Origin: CAZLPZ01 sp964607245 | GTDB taxonomy: Bacteria > Pseudomonadota > Alphaproteobacteria > Micavibrionales > Micavibrionaceae | DNA: 64,000 nt | Assembly: GCA_964607245.1 (NCBI GenBank) | Contig: CAZSIB010000001.1 | Location: forward strand, 62,001 to 126,000 | Direction: 5' to 3' | Shown here: positions 18,658-27,998 of the stretch, piece after piece | Layout of the letters: the number at the start of each line of letters is the position of its first letter | How positions within the stretch are numbered: the first letter of the stretch is position 1 | The notes under the pieces: model-generated | What the model was told of the DNA's origin: nothing | What the model saw: only the letters and a program-made list of their open reading frames with translations | Database searches by the model: none | Program-made: the position numbers and the translations under genes

Positions 18658-18966
18658 CTATATTGATTGTTTTGGGCAGGTGGGGAGTTTGCGAGGTACT
18701 GTCGTAGCGCTGCCGAATATTTCCCCAAGTAAGCGATCAAGCACAGCGTCAGCACCACAGTGGGACACCAAGGTGGCTGTCAGAAGTAATTCATTTGGTG
18801 GATTTAATTGATCACGCCGTGTCGCATGATCAAAGCTTGTGATGCGCTCGGTTGTGATATCTAATAATTTCGCCTGAATAAGAGCAGAAAGTTTTTCTTC
18901 TTTATCTCTGGCACGTTTAGCCAAACGCTGTTGCCGCGTAAATGAAGGGGTAAATTTTTTAGCCAT
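18658..18966 (-). CDS. Hypothetical protein
   Basis: A 102-residue basic protein, not recognised. The N-terminal ~35 residues are a highly charged helix (KKFTPSFTRQQRLAKRARDKEEKLSALIQAKLL); the rest includes ELLLTATLVSHCGADAVLDRLLGEIF. A strong GAGAGAGGA ribosome site precedes the ATG, which supports expression. It stands alone between the kinase fusion and the photolyase on the same strand. Confidence 0.6.
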   Translation of the reverse strand: MAKKFTPSFTRQQRLAKRARDKEEKLSALIQAKLLDITTERITSFDHATRRDQLNPPNELLLTATLVSHCGADAVLDRLLGEIFGSATTVPRKLPTCPKQSI

Positions 18967-19060
18967 GATTCCTCTCTCTATTCTATTTTTCGAGAGACTT
19001 TATAATGCCATAAAACATCTGTCAAGTATTGTGAAGTTTAATAAAGTCGAACACTTTAAT

Positions 19061-20464
19061 TTACCCAGATTGAATATGCTTTAAGGCGGCGAGGGCCCGA
19101 TTTCGTGCGGCGATATGCTCCAGTTTTGGTTTGGGGTAGGCGGCGGTGCCAAATTCTGGGACCCACCGGCGGATATAGGTCCCATCGGGGTCGAATTTAC
19201 TTGCCTGAAGTTCGGGGTTGAAAATCCGGAAATAGGGGGCGGCGTCCGCGCCACACCCTGCAATCCATTGCCAACTTGCGGCATTATTGGCAAGGTCCGC
19301 GTCAAACAATGTGTCCCAAAACCAATCTTCCCCCTTGCGCCAATGGGTCAAAAGATTTTTGACCAAAAATGACCCGACAATCATGCGCACGCGGTTGTGC
19401 ATATATCCAGTTTCCCATAGCTCTCTCATCCCTGCATCCACGATGGGAACGCCTGTCATCCCGCGTGTCCATGAGGTATAGGCGTCTTGATCCTCGATCC
19501 AGGGGAAATTGTTGAATTGAGCTTGGAGCGGTTTTTCAGGTAAGGTTGGAAAGTGATATAACAAATGGTGTGAAAATTCGCGCCACCCAAGTTCTGATAA
19601 AAAACAATCCGCATCTGATCTTTGGCCGGGGTCTGTTTCAGCGATAAAATTCACAGCATGATAAATTTGATGAACGCTGATTTCCCCAAAATGCAGATGC
19701 GGCGAGAGACGCGAGACATTTTCAAGATCGGGCCGGTTTCTGTCTTGTTTATATCCGCGCAATCCATGATCTAAAAAATTTTGAAATCGTTTTTGGGCGC
19801 CGGCCTCACCGGGCTGCCAATGGGAAATGACAGGGACATCCCATCGCGGCCGCGCGGGAAGAAGACCAAGATGATCAATTGATGGCGAGAGAGATGTTAA
19901 TTCGGAGCCAGATGAAAGGAGAACTGTTCGTTCCGCGAGGGCCGATAAAATTGTGCGCGTGGGTAACAGATCGGTCAGAGGAGGGGGCGGCGCGGCGTGA
20001 CATCCCTTTTGCCAAAATGGGGTAAAAACGCGGTAAGGGGTGCCGTCCGATTTTGAAATCGTCCAGGGTTCATAAAGGAGATTTCCCGAAAAACTTTCAA
20101 CATGAACGCCTTGTTTGATGAGGGTCGCTTTTATTTTTTTGTCCCGTTCAATAAGGTGCGGTTCGTAACAGCGGTTCCAAAAAACAGCGCGTACGCCGAT
20201 TTGGGAGATGAGTTGATGGAGGATATCGATTGGGTGACCTTGTCCAAAAACAAGGCGCCCCCCTAGGGATTTTTGAAGTTCCAAGAGAGAGTGGTGAAGC
20301 CAGACCCGCGAGGCGGCACCGATTTTCCAGGGCGCGTTCTTGTCGGTATCCAGGATATAAACAGGAAGAATGGGTGCACCCGTCTTTATCGCGGCGACCA
20401 AGGCGGGATTGTCCGATAGGCGTAAATCGTACCGGAACCAAACGATAATCGGGGAAGTTGTCAA
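19061..20464 (-). CDS. phr: Deoxyribodipyrimidine photo-lyase, class I
   Basis: Light-driven repair of cyclobutane pyrimidine dimers using FAD and an antenna chromophore. At 467 residues it has IIVWFRYDLRLSDNPAL at the N-terminus, the FAD region MTGVPIVDAGMRELWETGYMHNRVRMIVGSFL, and ASWQWIAGCGADAAPYFRIFNP. The start is TTG at 20464, overlapping the TGA of the upstream gene (TTGA), so translation is probably coupled. An alternative ATG would remove conserved N-terminal sequence. Order and length are those of CPD photolyases rather than cryptochrome-DASH. Confidence 0.95.
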   Translation of the reverse strand: MTTSPIIVWFRYDLRLSDNPALVAAIKTGAPILPVYILDTDKNAPWKIGAASRVWLHHSLLELQKSLGGRLVFGQGHPIDILHQLISQIGVRAVFWNRCYEPHLIERDKKIKATLIKQGVHVESFSGNLLYEPWTISKSDGTPYRVFTPFWQKGCHAAPPPPLTDLLPTRTILSALAERTVLLSSGSELTSLSPSIDHLGLLPARPRWDVPVISHWQPGEAGAQKRFQNFLDHGLRGYKQDRNRPDLENVSRLSPHLHFGEISVHQIYHAVNFIAETDPGQRSDADCFLSELGWREFSHHLLYHFPTLPEKPLQAQFNNFPWIEDQDAYTSWTRGMTGVPIVDAGMRELWETGYMHNRVRMIVGSFLVKNLLTHWRKGEDWFWDTLFDADLANNAASWQWIAGCGADAAPYFRIFNPELQASKFDPDGTYIRRWVPEFGTAAYPKPKLEHIAARNRALAALKHIQSG

Positions 20465-21129
20465 TTCACCGTCCGGCCCATTTTGTCGTTGCCGTTCATG
20501 ACGGGGCGGTTAAATTCATCGCCCGGCACAAAGGGGCGATAATTTCCATTCACATTTTCGTGGATCACTTTGCGCATATCGACGGAATGGGCGATTCCCA
20601 CAAAATCAGGTTCCCACTTGCGGAAAGAACCAGAGGTCGCGGAACAATCGAGGATAAACGCATCATCGTGATACACCCCCGCCCACATCAGGCCAGTGCG
20701 TTGATGTTCTGGGTCTTTCGGGGTGGCGGATGTAAAATTGGCCTCAATCATGCTGGCCCAGGCTTTACCGATCCCGGCGTCATCATCATATCCGGTAATT
20801 TGAACGTCATCGTATTCGCCGGTGTAATTGTCCCAGAAATCCCGGTTATACGCCACGTCTTGTACATCGCCAGAATACCAAATGGGATAAACGGTAAAGC
20901 GGTTGTCGCCCCGTGCGCGTAGGCGGCAAATGGGATAATCCGATTGCGAAGGGCCGATGAGCGTCACCAGATCATCCGGTTTTTGGTTGTTAATCGTCCG
21001 CCATGTATCGGGGAAAGTCAGGCTGGCCCCCGTTTTCGGGTCTTGCCAGACAAAATAATCGGCGTGTGCGGGCAGGGCAGTGGCCAGGGTGGTAAAGGAC
21101 AAAAGAGCAACAAAAAAGGTGCGAAACAT
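20461..21129 (-). CDS. Secreted protein of unknown function
   Basis: A 222-residue protein with a clear Sec signal peptide (MFRTFFVALLSFTTLATALPAHA-DYF). The mature part is rich in Asp and aromatic residues, with two or three Cys (PICRL, ILDCSATSG). I start it at 21129 because the signal peptide then sits at the N-terminus and AAGGAT lies upstream. It overlaps the photolyase start. No domain recognised; DYFVWQDPKTGASLTFPDTWRTIN resembles the start of small periplasmic lipocalin-like or PsbP-like domains, but only weakly. Confidence 0.7.
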   Translation of the reverse strand: MFRTFFVALLSFTTLATALPAHADYFVWQDPKTGASLTFPDTWRTINNQKPDDLVTLIGPSQSDYPICRLRARGDNRFTVYPIWYSGDVQDVAYNRDFWDNYTGEYDDVQITGYDDDAGIGKAWASMIEANFTSATPKDPEHQRTGLMWAGVYHDDAFILDCSATSGSFRKWEPDFVGIAHSVDMRKVIHENVNGNYRPFVPGDEFNRPVMNGNDKMGRTVN

Positions 21130-21249
21130 AGAAATATCCTTGGAAAGGCGCGACATGAGACAGGGCGGTATTCCCGCGCGGGCGAGAATCGCCCGATGTT
21201 TGAGAGTTATTATGCCTCTAAACCCTTGAAACGGCAAAAGTAAATTTTA

Positions 21250-21276
21250 TTGACATAGAATGATAGTTTGTATAAT
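21250..21276 (+). promoter_or_regulatory. Strong-looking promoter for the 21.3-kb gene pair
   Basis: Perfect TTGACA and perfect TATAAT, but with a 15-bp spacer rather than 17. The start site would be near 21283, 27 nt before the ATG at 21310. Confidence 0.6.
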
Positions 21277-21309
21277 TTTGGCGCGTTTCAGGATCACAAG
21301 GAGGAAAAA

Positions 21310-21699
21310 ATGGATCAAAACGAACGCGGACAGTGGAAGTTGATTTTTAATAAGAAAGCAAGCTTTATGATGATCATGGGGGGTGCTCGACCATCGAATT
21401 TACTGCCGGGAGATATTCGTTACTTTGTCTCTACCGGACTGGGGTGGGAGAAGAATCTGAAAGCCGTTAGTTCTGTAGCCTGTACCTCTGCCCAGCGTAA
21501 TGAGAAAGGCGTTTTAAAAGCCTGCCTTTTGTTTAACGAAGCCGGATTGGCCGAAGTTCAAGAGCGGGCAAAAAAACTTGGGAAATCGGTACCAGATTTC
21601 ATCGCGGGCATCATTCCGCAGGGGATCGGGCATTTAAGATATTGGGATGACGACTACTGCACCGTGCGTGTGAACCCAATCGAAGGTACTGCGCCATGA
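21310..21699 (+). CDS. Unknown protein, first of a tandem paralogous pair
   Basis: A 129-residue soluble protein, not recognised. It starts after AAGGAGG. The layout is WKLIFNKKASFMM near the N-terminus, a Cys-containing strand (VLKACLLFNEAGLAEV), VPDFIAGII, and a WDDDYCTVRVNP end. The next gene shows the same order of elements (KMVFNPAAARFI, LVCHLSFNDAAELV, IPAFVRDLV, CCVESVEP), so the two appear to be diverged duplicates. The stop overlaps the next ATG (ATGA). Confidence 0.65.
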   Translation: MDQNERGQWKLIFNKKASFMMIMGGARPSNLLPGDIRYFVSTGLGWEKNLKAVSSVACTSAQRNEKGVLKACLLFNEAGLAEVQERAKKLGKSVPDFIAGIIPQGIGHLRYWDDDYCTVRVNPIEGTAP

Positions 21700-22082
21700 G
21701 CGAAGAAAAACAACGCTATAAAATGGTGTTTAACCCGGCGGCGGCACGGTTTATTTCAAATAGAGTCCGAATTTCCCCGTTATCCATGACCCAACAAATT
21801 CATGGGATATTTGATCAAGAGGGCTCCCAGTGGTATGGAAGTGGGGCGGCTGTGTCCGTCACAAAAGTCGATTCCGAAAGCCGGGGGGATGACGGCACGG
21901 CGCTGGTGTGTCATTTGTCCTTTAATGACGCTGCAGAATTGGTTCTTCGGGGCTGGATGCCACCAGAAGTACCCTCAATCCCGGCCTTTGTCCGTGACCT
22001 TGTGGATGGTGGGTTTGACGTCGAAAGCCCAAGGTGGCGACGTTCTGGGTGCTGTGTTGAATCGGTTGAACCGTTGTCATAG
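21696..22082 (+). CDS. Unknown protein, second of a tandem paralogous pair
   Basis: A 128-residue soluble protein with the same order of elements as its upstream neighbour, from which it is separated by a 4-bp overlap; similarity is low but runs the full length. The central part is acidic/Ser-rich (KVDSESRGDDGTAL) and the end is Arg/Cys-rich (RWRRSGCCVESVEP). No known domain or membrane segment. Possible roles as interacting partners are inferred only from coupling. Confidence 0.6.
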   Translation: MSEEKQRYKMVFNPAAARFISNRVRISPLSMTQQIHGIFDQEGSQWYGSGAAVSVTKVDSESRGDDGTALVCHLSFNDAAELVLRGWMPPEVPSIPAFVRDLVDGGFDVESPRWRRSGCCVESVEPLS

Positions 22083-22138
22083 GCAAGTCGATTAGTTTTA
22101 TAAAATCCGGTCATTTCATTGGTATATGGAATACGTAA

Positions 22139-22537
22139 ATGAACGAACAAAAAGACATCACAGATTTTAGTTCTGCTGAATTGGCGTTGATTGATAAAAT
22201 TGACGGCTTATTCCCAGAAAAGAAGATCCGTGCCCAATTTGATCGATATCGTGCCGTCAATAATGAAACATGCGACCCAGACGAGACTTTCCCAGATTAC
22301 ATGCGTTTTCAGATGGCGCGCGCGGATGCGGAACGTGTGATGCGGTCGGGGTATGTGCGGCGCGGCGTACCCGAAGACGTACAACAAACATTGCAGGACC
22401 ATGGGCATTATGTTGGACAACTGGCCCAGGTGTTCAAGCCCGCAAGTCTGAAATTTAGATGCCCGGATGAGGCCCAGACAGAAGGTGAAATCCACGATTT
22501 ACCGCAAGTTATCGCGGGGGGGCTTTACACCCCATGA
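22139..22537 (+). CDS. Hypothetical protein
   Basis: A 132-residue soluble, mostly helical protein, not recognised. It includes a charged helix QMARADAERVMRSGYVRRGVPEDVQQTLQDHGHYVGQLAQVF. It begins 56 bp after the paralogous pair and stops one base before the next gene, so these two are surely co-translated. The ribosome site is poor. Confidence 0.55.
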   Translation: MNEQKDITDFSSAELALIDKIDGLFPEKKIRAQFDRYRAVNNETCDPDETFPDYMRFQMARADAERVMRSGYVRRGVPEDVQQTLQDHGHYVGQLAQVFKPASLKFRCPDEAQTEGEIHDLPQVIAGGLYTP

Positions 22538-22538
22538 T

Positions 22539-22982
22539 ATGAATAAAATTACAAAAGATGAGAAATTCCGGCTGGAAGAACTGGCGGCGCGGCTGGTGTT
22601 TCCCAAGTATCTTTATGATTTATGGATAAAACATGAAACGGGGCATGCGCCTGAACAGGTTTGGGTCCGGGACTGTGATTTGTTGGAAATGCCGCTTCAT
22701 ATCGTGAGCGTGATTGAACCGCGCCACCCGCATATGGAAGAAAAACTGGGTGAATTTTTTACCCATGTCGCTGGGCGGTTACAAACCGAACGCGGGCAGG
22801 AGGTATTCGAGCATTTACTGGAATCCCGCGAACATCGCTGCCGGAAGGGCTACACATTGGGGCATGCCCACCACGCCGCGCGTCAAGGCGAAACCCCCGA
22901 TCATGTCCATTATGCCCCCAGCACCCTAAAACAGGCCGAAATCGCCCGGATGGTTTATGTTATGAACCGGATACCTGGCTAA
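22539..22982 (+). CDS. Hypothetical protein with His-rich region
   Basis: A 147-residue soluble protein, not recognised. The C-terminal half is His-rich (EHRCRKGYTLGHAHHAARQGETPDHVHYAPSTL), which might bind a metal. I start it at ATG 22539, one base after the previous stop; a longer frame from 22467 would run inside the previous gene. It is the last gene before nuoF, 80 bp away. Confidence 0.55.
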   Translation: MNKITKDEKFRLEELAARLVFPKYLYDLWIKHETGHAPEQVWVRDCDLLEMPLHIVSVIEPRHPHMEEKLGEFFTHVAGRLQTERGQEVFEHLLESREHRCRKGYTLGHAHHAARQGETPDHVHYAPSTLKQAEIARMVYVMNRIPG

Positions 22983-23062
22983 GCCTTACCGCGCGCCTCT
23001 TTTCAATTCTATCAAACCGGGTATGATGACGCGGGCCCATTTTCTTCCCGCGAGTCTTTCCG

Positions 23063-24346
23063 ATGCTCAATGATTCCGACCGTATTTTTACCAACCTTTA
23101 TGGCTGGGAACCGTTCTCGCTGAAACAGGCCAAGGCGCGCGGCGACTGGGACGGGACCAAAGACATCATCGCCAAGGGGCGCGACTGGATCATTGACGAA
23201 ATGAAAAAGTCGGGCCTGCGGGGCCGGGGCGGGGCGGGTTTCCCCACGGGCATGAAGTGGTCGTTTATGCCGAAGGACAGCGGCAAGCCGCATTATCTGG
23301 TGATCAACGCCGATGAATCGGAGCCCGGCACATGCAAAGACCGGGACATTTTGCGCAACGATCCGCATAAATTGATTGAAGGCGCGCTTCTCGCGGGTTT
23401 TGCGATTGGGGCACATCGCGCCTATATCTATATCCGCGGCGAATTTTATAACGAAGCCTCGAATGTGGTGGCCGCGATCCGCGAGGCGTATGACGCCGGG
23501 CTTTTGGGGAAAAACGCGGCGAAAAGCGGGTGGGATTTTGATGTGGTCCTGCACCGCGGGGCGGGGGCCTATATCTGCGGGGAAGAAACCGCCCTGATCA
23601 ATAGCCTTGAGGGCCGCAAGGGTGAACCACGCAACAAACCGCCCTTTCCGGCGGGGGCGGGGCTGTATTCCTGTCCGACGACCGTCAATAATGTCGAAAC
23701 CATCGCCTCGGCGCCCACGATTTTGCGGCGCGGCGGGGCCTGGTTTGCCGGGATTGGCCCCAATGAAAAGAACACCGGGACAAAACTGTTCTGTATCTCC
23801 GGCCATGTGAATAACCCCTGTAACGTCGAAGAGGCGATGGGGGTTCCCATGAAGGAACTTATTGAAAAACATGCGGGCGGGGTACGCGGCGGATGGGATA
23901 ACCTGCTGGCGGTCATTCCCGGTGGGTCATCCACGCCGCTTTTACCGCGCGAGACATGTGACACCGTGTTGATGGATTTTGATTCTTTGCGCGCGGTGCA
24001 ATCGGGGCTGGGGACTGCTGGCCTGATTGTGATGGATAAATCGACCGATATCGTCGCGGCGATTGCCCGTCTGTCTTACTTTTATATGCACGAAAGCTGT
24101 GGCCAGTGCACGCCCTGCCGCGAGGGGACGGGGTGGATGTGGCGCATCATGCAGCGCATGGTCACGGGGAACGCGACGATTGAAGAAATCGATACACTCC
24201 TCGAAATTTCGAAAGAGATTGAAGGGCATACGATCTGCGCGCATGGCGACGCGTCGGGTTGGCCCATTCAGGGGCTGATGCGCCATTTCCGGCCCGAGGT
24301 GGAACGCCGGATTCATGCGTACCGCGCGCGGGCCAAAGCGGCGTAG
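23063..24346 (+). CDS. nuoF: NADH-quinone oxidoreductase subunit F
   Basis: Peripheral complex I subunit that binds NADH and FMN and carries the N3 [4Fe-4S] cluster. 427 residues, normal length. The FMN/NADH region is KSGLRGRGGAGFPTGMKW and GAGAYICGEETALINSLEG; the cluster ligands lie in ESCGQCTPCREGTGW with a distal Cys in HTICAHGD. It begins the nuo genes present here. nuoA-E are not in the window, and the upstream neighbours are unrelated, so the complex I locus is split. Confidence 0.97.
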   Translation: MLNDSDRIFTNLYGWEPFSLKQAKARGDWDGTKDIIAKGRDWIIDEMKKSGLRGRGGAGFPTGMKWSFMPKDSGKPHYLVINADESEPGTCKDRDILRNDPHKLIEGALLAGFAIGAHRAYIYIRGEFYNEASNVVAAIREAYDAGLLGKNAAKSGWDFDVVLHRGAGAYICGEETALINSLEGRKGEPRNKPPFPAGAGLYSCPTTVNNVETIASAPTILRRGGAWFAGIGPNEKNTGTKLFCISGHVNNPCNVEEAMGVPMKELIEKHAGGVRGGWDNLLAVIPGGSSTPLLPRETCDTVLMDFDSLRAVQSGLGTAGLIVMDKSTDIVAAIARLSYFYMHESCGQCTPCREGTGWMWRIMQRMVTGNATIEEIDTLLEISKEIEGHTICAHGDASGWPIQGLMRHFRPEVERRIHAYRARAKAA

Positions 24347-24375
24347 TTTTTTTACTCTCTGAAGGGAGAAATGCG

Positions 24376-25077
24376 ATGCGTGTTCTTTTTGTTTTACTGA
24401 TGATGTTCTCGTCCCCTGCTCTCGCAGCTTCTGCGCATCATGGCCACGGTGCAGGTCATGGGCCTGCTGTTACCCATCATGGCCATGGCGGCATGGCCTC
24501 CACCGCGAAAACGGCGGCGGATCGTAACTTGTTGAACGTCACACAAAAAATGCACCAAAATATGGATGTCGAACTGATCGGCACGCCGGATGCCGACTTT
24601 ATGCGCGCGATGATCCCGCACCACCAGGGTGCGATTGATATGGCGCGCGTGGTCTTGAAACATGGCAAGGACGCGCGCGTGCGCTGGCTTGCCGGAAATA
24701 TCGTCAAGGCCCAGACCTGGGAAATTGGCTGGATGAAGCGGCTTTTGGCGCGGTCCAACCAACCTTTGGATGTGAAAACCGGGGGCGGGGCCATGGAAAA
24801 ATCGGCGGATACCGGCGCAAAACGCGACCTTTTGGCTATCCATCACAACATGCACAAGGATATGGACGTCATGCTCACGGGGAATCCGGATGCGGATTTT
24901 GTGCGTGCGATGATCCCGCATCACCAGGGTGCCATTGATATGGCCTATTGGGTGCGCGACTATGGCCGCAACACGGAAACGCGGAAACTCGCCCGCGAGA
25001 TCATCAAGGCGCAAACGGGTGAAATCGCTTGGATGCGGCATTGGTTAAAAGACCAGGATAAAAGCAAGGTGAGGTAA
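24376..25077 (+). CDS. Exported protein with two tandem DUF305 domains
   Basis: A 233-residue secreted protein: signal peptide MRVLFVLLMMFSSPALA, a His/Gly-rich linker (SAHHGHGAGHGPAVTHHGHGG), then two DUF305 (ferritin-like) repeats. Each repeat has the diagnostic DADFxRAMIPHHQGAIDMA core (near residues 73-91 and 173-191) and ends in KAQTxEIxWM. DUF305 proteins are often linked to copper or other metal handling; the His-rich linker fits, but the function is unproven. The start at 24376 follows GAAGGGAG. It sits between nuoF and nuoG with no obvious complex I role. Confidence 0.88.
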   Translation: MRVLFVLLMMFSSPALAASAHHGHGAGHGPAVTHHGHGGMASTAKTAADRNLLNVTQKMHQNMDVELIGTPDADFMRAMIPHHQGAIDMARVVLKHGKDARVRWLAGNIVKAQTWEIGWMKRLLARSNQPLDVKTGGGAMEKSADTGAKRDLLAIHHNMHKDMDVMLTGNPDADFVRAMIPHHQGAIDMAYWVRDYGRNTETRKLAREIIKAQTGEIAWMRHWLKDQDKSKVR

Positions 25078-25086
25078 GGAGAAAAG

Positions 25087-25926
25087 ATGAAGAATTTATT
25101 TTTTTCAATTTTAGTCATTCTCTGTGGTTTGCCTGTTCTTGCCCACGCTGCCGAGAAAGAATCCGCCTATGACCGCGTGATGCGGACAGGGGTCTTGAGG
25201 TGTGGGTATGTGGTGTATTCACCTTTTTTCATGAAGGACCCAAACACAGGCAAAATTTCAGGGATTTTTGCCGATGTTATGGAGGAATCCGGCAAGTTAT
25301 TGAACCTGAAAATTAACTGGGCAGAAGAGGCGGGCACGCCTGTCTTGATTGAAGGATTGCATTCTGGCCGCCTTGATGCGCTGTGTTCAGGATTTTGGCC
25401 AAACGCGGCAAGGGGCCGCGAGGCGGATTTCAGTCGACCACTCTTTTATTCGGCTTTAGGTGTTTATGTGCGATCAGATGATGATCATTTTGATGGGAAC
25501 TTGCAAAGCCTGAATCGGCCCGATGTGACTGTCGCTGTTGTGGATGGAGAAATGGCCGATCAGATTGCGTCCGTTTCTTTTCCGTTGGCGAAAAAAGTTG
25601 CCCTGCCTCAAATGACGAATGTTTCCGAGCTTCTTCTATCGGTGGCCTTAAAAAAAGCTGATTTTACTATATCAGGTATCAATGAAGAGCGAGAATACTC
25701 ACAACATAATCCGGGGAAAATTAAACGAATCGACACTAAAAATCCTATCAGAGTTTTCCCCAACGTCATTATGACAGGCAAGGAGGATCGGAAACTTATA
25801 TCCATGATCGATAGTGCGTTTGATGAACTGGGACAAACTGGTAAGCTTGAGCAAATCATCTTGCGCTATGAGAAACAGCCCGGGGAATTTTATCGCGTCG
25901 CCAAACCCTATGAGGTTAAAAACTAA
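25087..25926 (+). CDS. Periplasmic amino-acid-type solute-binding protein (family 3), orphan
   Basis: A 279-residue protein with a signal peptide (MKNLFFSILVILCGLPVLAHA). The family-3 pattern is visible: VLRCGYVVYSPFFMKDPNTGKISGIFADVMEESGKLL, then FSRPLFYSALGVYVRSDD and a C-terminal DSAFDELGQTGKLEQIILRYE. No permease or ATPase gene is nearby, so it may serve a distant transporter or act in sensing. AAGGAG precedes the ATG. Its stop is immediately followed by the nuoG ATG. Confidence 0.88.
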   Translation: MKNLFFSILVILCGLPVLAHAAEKESAYDRVMRTGVLRCGYVVYSPFFMKDPNTGKISGIFADVMEESGKLLNLKINWAEEAGTPVLIEGLHSGRLDALCSGFWPNAARGREADFSRPLFYSALGVYVRSDDDHFDGNLQSLNRPDVTVAVVDGEMADQIASVSFPLAKKVALPQMTNVSELLLSVALKKADFTISGINEEREYSQHNPGKIKRIDTKNPIRVFPNVIMTGKEDRKLISMIDSAFDELGQTGKLEQIILRYEKQPGEFYRVAKPYEVKN

Positions 25927-27993
25927 ATGCCCAAACTTAAAATCAACAACACCGAGATCGACGTCCCCGCCGGGACCAGTATTTTACAAGCGGCCGAGAT
26001 GATCGGCGTGGAAATCCCGCGCTTTTGTTATCATGACAAGCTTTCGGTACCGGCCAATTGCCGCATGTGCCTGGTCGAGGTCAAGGGATCGCCCAAGCCC
26101 GTGGCGTCCTGTGCGATGGCGTGCGGCGATAATATGGAGGTCTTTACCGACAGCGCGATGACCAAAAAAGCGCGTAAGGGCGTCATGGAAATGATGCTGA
26201 TTAACCATCCGCTCGATTGCCCGATTTGTGATCAGGGCGGCGAATGCGATTTACAGGACCAGGCGGTCGCCTATGGCTTTGATCGCTCGCGGTATTATGA
26301 GACCAAGCGCGCGGTGACGGACAAGGACATCGGTCCCTTGGTTAAAACCGTGATGACACGGTGTATTCAATGCACGCGCTGTGTACGGTTTTGTGACGAA
26401 ATTGCGGGCACGGCGGAACTGGGCCTGATGAATCGGGGCGAGAATGTGGAAATTGGACCGTTCGTGGATCGATATGTCACGACGGAAATGTCCGGAAATT
26501 TGATTGATGTCTGCCCGGTGGGGGCGCTGACCCACAAGCCGGGGGCCTTTACCGCGCGGCCCTGGGAACTTACCAAAACAGACAGTATCGATGTCCATGA
26601 CGCGGTGGGGTCCAATATCCGAATCGATGCGCGGAGCGGGGCGGTGATGCGTGTGTTGCCCCGTTTGAACGAAGACATTAACGAAGAATGGCTGGGCGAT
26701 CGCTCGCGCTTTGCGGTGGACGGCCTGAAGTACGCGCGGCTTGACCAACCCTATGTCCGCGATCCCGGCACCAAGAAAATGAAACCTGCGACCTGGGATC
26801 AGGCCTTGGCGGTCGCGGCTCAGAAATTAAAGGCGACAGCGCCTGATAAAATCTGCGCCTTGAACGGTGAACTGGCGGCTGTCGAGGAAATCGTCGCGCT
26901 TAAAGATTTGATGCACGCGATGGGCGTTCAAAATCTGGAATGCCGGAGCGCGGGAGCGATGCTCGAAAGCCCAACGCGCGGCGGATATTTGTTCAATACC
27001 ACGATTGCGGGATTGGAACAGGCGGATGCGATTTTGATCGTGGGGGCGAACCCGCGGCTTGAGGCGACGATGGTGAATGCGCGGATTCGTAAAACCTGGC
27101 TTGCGCAGGATAAGCGGTTAAAAATCGGCCTTATTGGCGAGGCTGTGGATTTGACCTACCCCTATATGCACCTTGGCACCGGGATCGACGCGATCAAGGA
27201 ACTGATGGCTGGAGAAGGGCCCTTTGCAGAGATTTTAAAGAATGCCGCACGACCTGTGGTGATCATGGGTGTCGGCGCAATGCAGCGCGTGGACGGCCAG
27301 ACGATTTTGAAACAAGTCTATGAAATGGTGTGTCAATATAATGTGGTGCGTGAGGGGTGGAATGGATGGAATGTTCTGCACCTCGCGGCGGCGCGCGTGG
27401 GGGCGCTGGATGTCGGGTTTGTGCCGCCGGCGGTGTTTGATATTGCGGCGCATGATGTTGTGTACCTGATGAATGCGGATACAGACTATTATCTGCAGAA
27501 CATTAACCCGAATGCCTTTGTGATTTATCAAGGGCACCATGGCGGGCCAGGGGCCGCGCGGGCCGATGTGATTTTACCGGGATGTGCCTATACTGAAAAA
27601 TCGGGTACATATGTGAATATGGAGGGTCGGACCCAAATCACGCGGCGCGCCGTCCATCCGCCGGGCCTCGCGCGCGAAGACTGGACGATTATCCGCGCAC
27701 TCTCGGGTGTGATGGGGCATACGCTGCCCTATGATACCGCGGATCAACTGCATACCCGGATTGTGACGGCTTGGCCGCATTTGGGGATGCCCGGCGTGGT
27801 GGGCGGCGATCGCACGATGCCAGGTCAGATGGGAAAACCCGGAACAATCGCGCGGACGCCCTTTGTCAACGCAATCCATAATTATTATCAGACCAATGTG
27901 ATTACCCGCTCCTCCCCGACCATGCAAAAATGCGTCGAGGCGTTTTATGGTGACCCATCGATTGAAATCGATAAAAAATCAGCGCGTGGATAG
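25927..27993 (+). CDS. nuoG: NADH-quinone oxidoreductase subunit G
   Basis: Large complex I subunit (688 residues, alphaproteobacterial length) with several Fe-S clusters. The [2Fe-2S] domain has CYH...CRMCLVEV...CAMAC. The His-Cys3 N5 site is HPLDCPICDQGGECDLQ, and the N4 ligands are in RCIQCTRCVRFC with a Cys in IDVCPVGAL. A molybdopterin-oxidoreductase-like domain follows from about residue 220, non-catalytic in complex I. No ribosome site is needed beyond coupling, as the ATG abuts the preceding stop. Confidence 0.97.
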   Translation: MPKLKINNTEIDVPAGTSILQAAEMIGVEIPRFCYHDKLSVPANCRMCLVEVKGSPKPVASCAMACGDNMEVFTDSAMTKKARKGVMEMMLINHPLDCPICDQGGECDLQDQAVAYGFDRSRYYETKRAVTDKDIGPLVKTVMTRCIQCTRCVRFCDEIAGTAELGLMNRGENVEIGPFVDRYVTTEMSGNLIDVCPVGALTHKPGAFTARPWELTKTDSIDVHDAVGSNIRIDARSGAVMRVLPRLNEDINEEWLGDRSRFAVDGLKYARLDQPYVRDPGTKKMKPATWDQALAVAAQKLKATAPDKICALNGELAAVEEIVALKDLMHAMGVQNLECRSAGAMLESPTRGGYLFNTTIAGLEQADAILIVGANPRLEATMVNARIRKTWLAQDKRLKIGLIGEAVDLTYPYMHLGTGIDAIKELMAGEGPFAEILKNAARPVVIMGVGAMQRVDGQTILKQVYEMVCQYNVVREGWNGWNVLHLAAARVGALDVGFVPPAVFDIAAHDVVYLMNADTDYYLQNINPNAFVIYQGHHGGPGAARADVILPGCAYTEKSGTYVNMEGRTQITRRAVHPPGLAREDWTIIRALSGVMGHTLPYDTADQLHTRIVTAWPHLGMPGVVGGDRTMPGQMGKPGTIARTPFVNAIHNYYQTNVITRSSPTMQKCVEAFYGDPSIEIDKKSARG

Positions 27994-27998
27994 AGAAC

